Assembly (NCBI GenBank): GCA_963715625.1
Contig: OY970260.1
Coordinates: forward strand, 1,674,001-1,738,000
DNA: 64,000 bases
Direction of reading: 5' to 3'
Source: VRUE01 sp963715625
GTDB lineage: Bacteria; Actinomycetota; Thermoleophilia; Solirubrobacterales; 70-9
Part shown: piece by piece, positions 43,087 to 51,000 of the stretch
How the letters are laid out: the number at the start of each line of letters is the position of its first letter
Position numbering within the stretch: the first letter of the stretch is position 1
Notes under the pieces: generated by a model
Databases searched by the model: none
What the model saw: the letters and a program-made list of their open reading frames with translations, nothing else
Told to the model about the DNA's origin: nothing
Program-made: the position numbers and the translations under genes

Positions 43087-44853
43087 ATGAAGAAATCGGA
43101 GGCTGCCGTGGCGCGGCGGTTGCGGGAGCAGCGACGCGAGGTCGCTGCGAGCGAGCGCAAGGAGCCCTTGCGGCGCCGCTTGCTCATCGCTCTCGGAGAA
43201 GGAGCATCGACACCGACCGCGCTCAGCGAGTCGGTCGGCGCGCGCAAGGAGTCGGTGAGCCGGAAGCTCGCGGAGCTGCGCAAGGCCGGGCTCGTCACCG
43301 TCGTCAAAGACGACGACGATCGGCGGCGAGCGGACTACTCGCTGACTCGGGCAGGGCGCTCGGAGCTGGGCCGTCATCTCGCGTTCGGCGAGCCCCAGAA
43401 GCTCCCCTCTCCGCCCGATGCCGAGGGAGTCGTCGCTTTCCTGCGCGAGGCACTGGCCGCTGCGGTGGCGATGCGGCGTCGCAACAACCGCCTGGGGGAC
43501 GCGATCGACCGGGTACAGGAGATCTACGAGCAGGCCGAAGCGGCCGGCGCCCGCGAGGTCGGGCTCGAGGCGCTTGCAGAGCTGGCGACGACGCAGCGGC
43601 AGGACCGCCGGCGCACGGCGCGGAATCGTTCGCTGGCAATCCTCGAGAAGATGGCGATGGGTGCGCCGGGCGTCGAGCCACAGTTCGTCTATCCCGCCAT
43701 CGCCCACCTCGAATACGAGCGCGGCAAGGCGGGCGACCTCGGCGCCCTCGACGCCGCAGCTCTCTCGCGCAACCTGATCGCCTCGATGTCGCTCTTCGAG
43801 CACCTGGTCGAGAGATTCCCCAAGGAGGACACGCGACACTGGCGATCGCGCCGGGCCTGGAGCGTGGTCGGCCTTGCCCAAAATCTCTGCGACCAGTCTC
43901 GCTACGAGGACTCGTTGCGCTATGCCGCCTCCGGCCTGCGCATGTTCGAGGAGCTCGACGATGACTACGGCCGAACCCGGTGCTGGTACCTGTTCGGCTT
44001 CTGCCTGCGGTTGCTGCGCCGCTTCGACGCGGCCTGGAGCTGCCTTGAGCACGCACACGCCCTCGCCGGCGGCCCCGGCAACTCCTTCGAGAGGGCGACG
44101 GCCTACTGCCTGGTGCAGATGGGGGAGGTGCGGCGCTGCCAGGGCAAGATCGGCAAAGCGAAGCGGCTGCTGGGCGGGGCGCTCGATGAGGCCGAGCGCC
44201 TGGACCTGCACGTGGCGCGGGCCTTCGCCACCTCGGCGCTGGCTGCGGTCGAGTTCCAGCAGAAGGATTTCGAGCTGGCGCAGGTGACGCTGCGCTCGGC
44301 GCAGAGCGTGTTCGAGGGCTGCGAGCACCAGGAGGGGATTGCGCTCAACGCGCGTCGCCAGGCGACCGTCGCCAGGTACCTCTCCGGCGAGGGCGTCAAG
44401 CCCAACGAGCCCGAGGTCAAAGGACTGATCAGGTTGGCAGAGGGGACCTATGAAGCCCTGGGCAGCCCCGCGGGCGTCGCCGCCTGTCAGATCGAGCGCG
44501 GCTGGATGCGCAGGATCTCCCCCGGCTGCGGCGACCTCGGCGAGGTGATCGACGAGCTCAGTCACATAGTCAAGGAGGAGCGGGACACCCTCCAGCAGGA
44601 CGCTTGGGTCCCCAAGGTTCTAAGGGACTTCGCGAGGGAGGTGGGCGGCGATCTGGAAAAGGAAGCCCGCGACGTCTACTCCCAGTCCGAGCGCCACCTG
44701 GAGGAAAAGGGCGACCAGGGCGTCCAGCGCATCTCCGAGCTCGCGGGCGACTTCGACGAGGTCGGCGAGAGCCACCCCAGCACACCCCGGGTGAGAGAGA
44801 TGGGCGGCGAGTCCCGCCGCAGGGAGGCGCCGCTGGACTTGGTCGCCGCCTGA
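43087..44853 (+). CDS. MarR-like winged-helix protein with TPR repeats
   Basis: 588 residues from ATG 43087, preceded by GGAGAAGG at proper spacing. The N-terminal wHTH (LLIALGEGASTPTALSESVG ARKESVSRKLAELRKAGLVT VVKDDDDRRRADYSLTRAG) is MarR-like. Residues ~130-560 are TPR helices (YEDSLRYAASGLRMFEELDD; GKAKRLLGGALDEAERLDL). DNA-binding plus TPR suggests a regulator responding to a protein or peptide partner. It sits downstream of the nitrilase-like gene. An internal 100-bp segment is repeated at 34197-34297. Confidence 0.82.
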   Translation: MKKSEAAVARRLREQRREVAASERKEPLRRRLLIALGEGASTPTALSESVGARKESVSRKLAELRKAGLVTVVKDDDDRRRADYSLTRAGRSELGRHLAFGEPQKLPSPPDAEGVVAFLREALAAAVAMRRRNNRLGDAIDRVQEIYEQAEAAGAREVGLEALAELATTQRQDRRRTARNRSLAILEKMAMGAPGVEPQFVYPAIAHLEYERGKAGDLGALDAAALSRNLIASMSLFEHLVERFPKEDTRHWRSRRAWSVVGLAQNLCDQSRYEDSLRYAASGLRMFEELDDDYGRTRCWYLFGFCLRLLRRFDAAWSCLEHAHALAGGPGNSFERATAYCLVQMGEVRRCQGKIGKAKRLLGGALDEAERLDLHVARAFATSALAAVEFQQKDFELAQVTLRSAQSVFEGCEHQEGIALNARRQATVARYLSGEGVKPNEPEVKGLIRLAEGTYEALGSPAGVAACQIERGWMRRISPGCGDLGEVIDELSHIVKEERDTLQQDAWVPKVLRDFAREVGGDLEKEARDVYSQSERHLEEKGDQGVQRISELAGDFDEVGESHPSTPRVREMGGESRRREAPLDLVAA

Positions 44854-44907
44854 CGGCCGGTCTTCCAGCCAGCGCTCTTCGCGCCGTTCCAGCTCGAGTC
44901 GAGCCGC

Positions 44908-45036
44908 GCAGCTACCACAGCACCCGAGCCCGGTCGAAGGCGGCGATGCCCGCGTCCCGACTGACCAGCCGTGTCCCACGCTCGAGAGCCGTCGCGTAGA
45001 TGATCCTGTCGGCGCGCTCGCCCGGGAAGGCGGCGG
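44908..45036 (-). pseudogene. VapC C-terminal fragment (copy of 34521-34649)
   Basis: Reads AFPGERADRIIYATALERGT RLVSRDAGIAAFDRARVLW on the reverse strand. About 125 bp are nearly identical to the end of the vapC relic at 34524. The upstream PIN half is absent. Confidence 0.7.
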
Positions 45037-45065
45037 GCCCCTTCGCGCGCTCGCGCGGTTCGCGC

Positions 45066-45311
45066 TCAGGGCGAGATCAGCTGGGCGCCGGACAGATAGG
45101 TGGAGACCCGCCGCGGATCGCGGGTGAGCAGCGGACGGCCGGTGACGGCCGCCTCCAGATCCTCGATCCGCGAGAAGCGCGGGGAGACCTCGGCCAGGAC
45201 GACCGCGTTGACGACCAGCGGTCCCTGGGCGAGCGCCTCGGTGAGCCGCGACCGAGACCAGCTCAGCCATTTCTGGTCTTCGGTGAAGACGTCGAGCAGG
45301 AGATCGGGGTT
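45066..45311 (-). pseudogene. VapC with internal deletion (copy B)
   Basis: NPDLLLDVFTEDQKWLSWSR SRLTEALAQGPLVVNAVVLA EVSPRFSRIEDLE, a normal PIN first half, is joined in frame to AAVTGRPLLTRDPRRVSTYL SGAQLISP-stop. About 50 residues with the third acidic motif are missing. The start codon is replaced by unrelated sequence. Confidence 0.7.
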
Positions 45312-45354
45312 GCGGGGTCGCAGCTCCTTATCGCGGCGCTCGAGCAGGGCCCGT

Positions 45355-45498
45355 CTCGGCTCCAGCCTTCGACATGTAGGGCACGACCAAGACGGGGATG
45401 GCATCCCCGCTGCCGAAGGCCTTCAGTTGCTGCGCCGCTCGATCCACCTGGCCGGGGCGGCTTGAGGCCTTGACCTCAACGCGCATCTCCTTGAACCG
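45355..45498 (-). pseudogene. Fragment of an uncharacterised nuclease-like or DNA-binding protein
   Basis: The reverse strand reads RFKEMRVEVKASSRPGQVDR AAQQLKAFGSGDAIPVLVVP YMSKAGAETGP. VEVK...AIPVLVVPYM recalls the restriction-endonuclease-like core (ExK) of actinobacterial proteins of unknown role. Neither end survives. Confidence 0.45.
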
Positions 45499-45554
45499 CC
45501 GATCCGGTCACAGGATCTCCTTGTGGCATCGGCGAGAGTGGGTGAGATGGCCGG

Positions 45555-45567
45555 TAGACTGGCGGGC
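45555..45567 (+). promoter_or_regulatory. Leaderless-type -10 before the small antitoxin-like gene
   Basis: TAGACT, 7 bases (GGCGGGC), then ATG 45568. Confidence 0.4.
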
Positions 45568-45732
45568 ATGGCAACGCGTGAGCAGCTGCACCGCGAGGTG
45601 GACGCCCTGAAGGAGCCCCAGGTTCCGAGGGCGCGGATCATCGTCGTCGACGAGCCCGAAGCCGAGGACGACATCGTCGGGCTGCCGGAGGCGTGGAAGA
45701 CCTTCGATGACGGCACGCCGCAGCCCAACTGA
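45568..45732 (+). CDS. Small antitoxin-like protein
   Basis: 54 residues: MATREQLHREVDALKEPQVP RARIIVVDEP...GLPEAWKTFDDGTPQPN. Size, the ATREQLHREVDAL helix and the position directly before a PIN-domain remnant suggest an antitoxin. The usual C-terminal toxin-binding extension may be shortened. Family not firmly recognised. Confidence 0.55.
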   Translation: MATREQLHREVDALKEPQVPRARIIVVDEPEAEDDIVGLPEAWKTFDDGTPQPN

Positions 45733-45767
45733 GTGGCGTTGCTGCATGAGGCTCGTCGCGGTAGGCG

Positions 45768-45911
45768 TTGACCCTCGTCGTCGATGCCACAGTCGCGGTT
45801 GCCTCCGTCGGCTTGGCTGACGGCTTCGGCTGCCGGCTGGTGACGCTCGACGGCCCCTTGCGCCGAGGCGCCGACCGGCTCGGCTTCGTCGTCTCGCCGG
45901 CCGAGCTTTGA
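45768..45911 (+). pseudogene. VapC with large internal deletion
   Basis: 47 residues from TTG 45768: TLVVDATVAVASVGL, a PIN N-terminus with the first Asp, is joined in frame to ADGFGCRLVTLDGPLRRGAD RLGFVVSPAEL, a PIN C-terminus. About 80 residues are missing. It follows the small antitoxin-like gene by 35 bp. Confidence 0.6.
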
Positions 45912-45939
45912 CATAGCGGGCGGAATTTCTGCTTGGACC

Positions 45940-46135
45940 TCATCTGCCCAGCGCCCACATCGAAGGCGACATCTCCGGCCCTCACAACGACAAGGTCGTC
46001 GTCGTGATCCAGGTCCGCCCGGGCAGCGGCTGGCTCGCCTTCCGCCGCTACCGAACGGCGGCGGCCACTACGAGGCCGACTACCTCTTCCGCCGCACGAC
46101 CAAGCCGACCAGCTATGAGATGCGCGCAGGGGGAG
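45940..46135 (+). pseudogene. Secreted-domain fragment
   Basis: One frame reads HIEGDISGPHNDKVVVVIQV RPGSGWLAFRRYRT; after a shift HYEADYLFRRTTKPTSYEMR A follows. This resembles an Ig-like repeat of cell-surface proteins. No start or end is visible. Confidence 0.35.
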
Positions 46136-46170
46136 CCTCGGGGAGCTGCTGCGCTCCAGGTCGCGCCGCT

Positions 46171-46380
46171 TCACGCGGCGGCGACGAAGCGCAGGTGCTC
46201 GATGCCGCCCGCGGGCGGCATCCCGGCCAGCTCCGCGTCGGAGTCAGCACCGTCCGCAGGGCGTCGAAGACGTTCTCGCAAGCCTCCTCGCGGGTGCGGC
46301 CTTGGCTGAGCGCGCCGGGAACCGCCGATATCCGCCAGCGCCTCCCCAATTGCGTCACAGCCCCGCGCCTGCAAGTCACC
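46171..46380 (-). pseudogene. HicB-type antitoxin remnant
   Basis: The reverse strand reads WRISAVPGALSQGRTREEAC ENVFDALRTVLTP, a HicB signature, then after a shift DAELAGMPPAGGIEHLRFVA A. The N-terminus is altered and no hicA gene is adjacent. Confidence 0.55.
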
Positions 46381-46435
46381 CGCCGAGCCTGGGATCCCGA
46401 GCTGTTAAATACCGCTTCGGTACCTGAGTACATTT

Positions 46436-46449
46436 GGCTCTATAGAGCC
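46436..46449. repeat. Perfect 14-bp palindrome in an AT-rich patch
   Basis: GGCTCTATAGAGCC lies in an AT-rich ~90-bp stretch at the right edge of the debris field. It resembles GCTCTAAAGAGC in the AT-rich patch at 34420-34431. From 46450 to 46683 no gene is recognised apart from the ribosome-binding region of the next gene. Confidence 0.4.
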
Positions 46450-46683
46450 GTTTGCCTCCATATTTTGGAGCTACAGCTCTCTCCAGAAACGTCGAGGCCC
46501 TTCTTGACTGGCTGAACCAGGAGTGGTTTCATCTACGCACGAAAGATGTATGCGGCCGTTCATCGCCGCAAAGCCCTCAGACAGGGCACGGGCCACAGGC
46601 CCAGGGAAACAGGGAAAACCGAGTCGCCGAGGCGTCGCGAGGGAAGCGGCCGGCAGGGGCTCAAACCACAAGGAGAGATCTAA

Positions 46684-47898
46684 GTGAGACGTCTAACCAT
46701 CTTGCTCGCCGCGGTGGGGGCTTTGATGCTCGTGCCGGCGGCCCAGGCGTTTGCCGCCGACCTCAAAGTCAACCTGATCGGCCTCGAAGGAGGCGGCGGC
46801 GAAGTCGTCAGCGGGGACGAATTCGGTGAACTCCCGGGCACCCCGCCGCTCGCATGCAACCTGCCCGAAGGGGAAGGCTCCGAACCGGAAGGCGTCTGCG
46901 AAAACGAAATGGAAGAAGTCGAAGAAGGGGCATTCGGGGAGATCCTGCGAGCTTTCCCCGGCCCAAAAAGCGAATTGGTCGAATGGGAATTCGTCTCCGG
47001 GTTCACGTTTGGGGAAAACTGCGAAGCAGGGAAACTGAACTGCACCGCCTTTACCGAAGGCGAAGACGCTGAGCTCAACGTCTACTTCGCCTGCGAGCCG
47101 GGCGAAGAATGCGTCGGCGAAGAACCGCCGGTCGAAGGCCCCGAACTAACCGTCACCAAAGAAGGCACCGGCTCGGGCACCGTCGTCTCCAGCCCCGCGG
47201 GGATCGAATGCGGCGCAACCTGCAGCTCCACCGCCTTCGAAGAAGGCTCCAAAGTCACCCTGACCGCATCGCCCTCGGCGGGCTCGCTCTTCTCCAGCTG
47301 GAAAGGCTGCGAAAAAGGCGGGGTCAACGGCCGCCAGTGCACGGTGACGATGGACAAAGCAAAGACCGTCAACGCCAAATTCATCACGGCCTATGACGTC
47401 ACGGTCAACCGGGTCGGATTCGGCCTCGGCAAGGTGAGCAGCTCCCCGGGCGGGGTCCTCTGCCTGAGCAACTGCTCATCGACCACGGCCGCCTTCAAGG
47501 AAGGCATCTCGGTCACCCTCAACGCGGCACCGTCGAAAAACTTCGTCTTCACCGAATGGACGGGCGACTGCTCGGGCTCCGGCCCCTGCGCGCTCGGCGC
47601 CCTCGGCGAAGACAAGGAAGTCGGCGCCAAATTCACCGAAGTCGCCAAACAGCTGCTCACCGTCAGCAAGAGCGGCGGCGGCCAGGGAACCGCGAAGTCG
47701 AACGTCGCCGGCATCAACTGCGGCGCCACCTGCTCGACGATGGCATCGGCCTACTACCAGGGCGCGGTGGTCGAACTGACCGCCACCCCGGGCAAAGGCT
47801 CCGCCTTCGGCGGCTGGTCGGGCAGCGGTTGCTCCGGCACCGGCACCTGCACGGTGACGATGAGCGCGGCCAAAGAAGTCACGGCCGAATTCAAATAG
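46684..47898 (+). CDS. Secreted protein with divergent InlB B-repeats (cassette 1)
   Basis: 404 residues from GTG 46684 with the strong ribosome site AAGGAGAGA. A signal peptide (VRRLTILLAAVGALMLVPAA QAFA) is followed by an N-terminal domain (KVNLIGLEGGGGEVVSGDEF ... LVEWEFVSGFTFG). Three repeats of the divergent InlB B type follow (LTVTKEGTGSGTVVSSPAGI ... C-G-x-x-C ... FSSWKGCE ... TVNAKF). Such repeats occur on actinobacterial surface proteins of unknown role. Glu is coded almost only by GAA, unlike neighbouring genes. The leader and ribosome site are the same as those of the gene at 56086. Confidence 0.83.
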   Translation: MRRLTILLAAVGALMLVPAAQAFAADLKVNLIGLEGGGGEVVSGDEFGELPGTPPLACNLPEGEGSEPEGVCENEMEEVEEGAFGEILRAFPGPKSELVEWEFVSGFTFGENCEAGKLNCTAFTEGEDAELNVYFACEPGEECVGEEPPVEGPELTVTKEGTGSGTVVSSPAGIECGATCSSTAFEEGSKVTLTASPSAGSLFSSWKGCEKGGVNGRQCTVTMDKAKTVNAKFITAYDVTVNRVGFGLGKVSSSPGGVLCLSNCSSTTAAFKEGISVTLNAAPSKNFVFTEWTGDCSGSGPCALGALGEDKEVGAKFTEVAKQLLTVSKSGGGQGTAKSNVAGINCGATCSTMASAYYQGAVVELTATPGKGSAFGGWSGSGCSGTGTCTVTMSAAKEVTAEFK

Positions 47899-47945
47899 CG
47901 AGGTAACGCAGCACGAGTAACGCAGCGAGAAGCAACGGCAAAGCC

Positions 47946-47983
47946 AAAGCCCCGGGAGCCAACCGGCTCCCGGGGCTTTGGCC
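47946..47983 (+). terminator. Terminator after InlB-repeat gene 1
   Basis: A 15-bp stem (AAAGCCCCGGGAGCC / GGCTCCCGGGGCTTT) with an AACC loop ends in TTT, 48 bp after the stop codon. Confidence 0.8.
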
Positions 47984-48053
47984 CCGCCGCAGCGGTACCG
48001 CCTCCGGGGGAGGGGCGGCAGGACAAGGGACAACAGGGAGAGGAACGCAGCAG

Positions 48054-51000
48054 ATGGGACAGACAAGACTTCAGCCGGGGAAGGGCAGGCTCGCCGTAGC
48101 GCTGAGCGCCCTCGCGGCCTCGCTTCTCCTCGCCGCGCTGGCCCTGCCGGCGAGCGCCCAAGCCGCCCCGCTGCCCCAGCTCTGGACGAGTTGCTTCTCC
48201 GTGGAGGGGGGCTCGGGAGCGAACGAGTGCGACCGGCCGGTAGGCGTCGCCGCCGACCCCAACACCCCCGGCCACGTCTACATCGCCGACTCCTCCAACC
48301 ACCGCATCGACGAGTTCAACGCCTGGGGCGCCTTCGTCAAGTCCTGGGGCTGGGGCGTCGCCGACGGCTCGCTCGAGCCGCAGACCTGCGGCCCCGGGGC
48401 CACCCCGCCCACCGCGAGCTGCCGGGCCGGCATCCGGGATTTCGAGGGTGGTGGTGTTGGGGGCGGCGGCCAGCTCAGCACCGCTAATGGAGTCGCGGTT
48501 GACTCCGCCGGCGATGTCTATGCAGTTGATTCAAGTCGCATCCAGAAGTTCGGCCCCGCAGGCGAGTTCCTGCGTGCCTGGGGGGCCGGCGTTGTCAGCG
48601 GCGGCGCCACCGGCACGGGCGACCTCAGCGTCGGCTCCGACCTCGTCACCTCGCTCGCCGTCACCGGCAAGGAGTTTCGCCTCGGCCAGACGATCACCGG
48701 AGCGGGCATCCCCGCCGGCACGGTGATCACCGCTTTCGGCCAGGGTCAGATCAGGCTCTCGAAGCCCGCGACGGCGTCCGGCTCGGGGGTGGCGCTCACC
48801 GTCGCCGAGGGAGCCGGCAACGTGCCCACCGACGAGCAGCAGACGGTGACGATCGAAGGCGCCCCGACCGGGGGCAGCTTCACTCTGACCACGACCAGCG
48901 CCGACATCTGGGCCAGCTTCACCGCCGGGTCGGATCTGGTCCAGGCGGTTCCCACGAGCTTTAATTTCTACAACTACGGGACGGTGCACGTAGGAGACTC
49001 GATCTCGATCTTGGGCGGGGGTCTCCCCGCCGGGACGATCGAGGCTATCGACACCGCAAACGGGGTGCTCGACGTTTCGGTCAACGCGACTGGAACCGGC
49101 GCCAGCCGCCTAACCGCCACCGAGACCACCGCCCCGATCGCCTACGACGCGCCCGCCAGTGGAGCGGGCAGCGTGCAGGGGGCGCTGGAGGCGCTGCCCA
49201 ATGTCGGCGCCGGCAACGTCACGGTCACCGGTCCCGCCGGCGGCCCCTACACAGTCACCTTCCAGGGGCCGCTGCTCGGCGACGTCGACGTCGCCGAGAT
49301 GGGCGCCGGCGGCTCGGGCCTCACCCCCGCGGGAACGGTCGAGGTCGAAACGGCGGCCGAGGGGGCGGGCGCCGCGGAGGTCTGCACCGTAGCCGCCGAT
49401 TGCCAGGGGGGGATAACGGGCGACGAGCCTGGCCAGTTCGGCCGCGGGCCTGTCTCCAGCTTCATCGCGATCGACCACGGGGGGACCTTGGGCGACGCCG
49501 CCGACGACGTCGTCTACGTCGGCGACACCGACCGGATCCAGCGCTTCGACGCCGAAGGCGCCTACCTGGGCGAGATCGAGCTGCCCGAAGAAGGACAGGT
49601 CGGCTCGCTGGCGGTCGACCAGGCGAGCGGGGACCTGTACTTCGCCTATGACAGCGACGCCTCTACAGCCACCGGCGAGGCGGTCCAGCCCGACGTGCAC
49701 CGCCTCGACCCGGCCACGGGCGAAATTACCGACACGCTCGCGGTGGCGATCCCCACGGCGATCGCCACCGCGCCCGACGGCAGCGTCTACGTCTTCGACC
49801 AGCGGGCGCCGGGCGGCGAATGCTGCAACCCCGGCAACTTCATCCAGCGGGTGCTGAAGTTCGACGCCGCGGGCAACCTCGTCGAGGTTTCGGTGCAAAA
49901 CGAAGGCCCGAACCAGTTCGAATCCGACCAGTTCACCCGTGGCTCCGTCGGGGGGCTGGCGATCGGCTCGGCCTGCTTCGCGGGCGCCGGCCACGACCTC
50001 TACGCGACGAACACGGGAGGGACCGCCAAAGTCCACGCCGAGTACGTCCGCGCCTTCGGCCCTCCCCCCGACGATCCCGCCTGCCCGCCCGACCGCCGCG
50101 CCCCCTCGATCGAGGCCGCCTACGCGGTCTCGGTCGGAATCACCGAGGCGCGGCTGGAGGCGCTGGTCAACCCCCACTTCTTCTCGGGCGCCCAGGGCGC
50201 CACCCGCTACTTCGTCCAGTACGCCACCGCGGCCTGCATCGAAGCGCAGGGCTGGGAAGGCGAATGCGTCGCAGAGCACCCCGCCCCGCCGGGAGTGCTC
50301 CTGAAAGGCGGTGTGGTCGATGCCGCCCTGCCCGCCCCCGTCCTGCTCAGCGGACTCGAGCCCGACACCGCCTACCGCTTCCGCTTCGCGGCCGAATCCA
50401 AAGACTCCGAAGGCGCGCCGACGGTCGAACCCCAGCCCGTCTTCGGCGTCGGCGGCACCCCCGGCGAAGAAGGAGAGGAAAGGTCCTTCCGGACCTTCGC
50501 CGAGCCCGCGGGCTCCGGCCCGTGCCCCAACGACGCCTTCCGCACCGGCCCCTCGGCCGCGCTGCCCGACTGCCGCGCCTACGAGCTGGTCAGCCCCCTC
50601 GACAAAGCAAACGGCGACATCGCCACGCCGCTCCCGACCGGCCTGCAGGCCGACCTGGCCCGCCACATCCAGGCGGCGGCCTCCGGCGGGGCGCTCACCT
50701 ACTCCTCCTACCGCGCCTTCGCGGACACCGAAAGCGCCCCCTACTCCTCCCAGTACCTCGCCCGCCGCACCCCCGGCGGCTGGACCACCGAGAACGTCTC
50801 CGCGCCTCAGGAAGGTCCCGAATTCGGTCTCGGCCTGCAGGGGCTCGGCACGCTCTACCGCTACTTCTCAGAAGAGCTCACCGAAGGCTGGATCCAGACC
50901 GCCACCGACCCGGTGCTGGCGCCCGGCGCCCAGCAGAGGCGCGTCAACGTCTACCGCCGCGACAACGCAAGCGGGGCCTTCGAGGCCTGCACCACCGCGC

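Noticed and set aside
49110..50666. 518-codon open frame on the minus strand, and similar long frames at 52302-53968 and 60775-62412
   Set aside because: Shadow frames opposite well-supported secreted-protein and vapC genes; Gly/Arg/Asp-rich with no domain signal.
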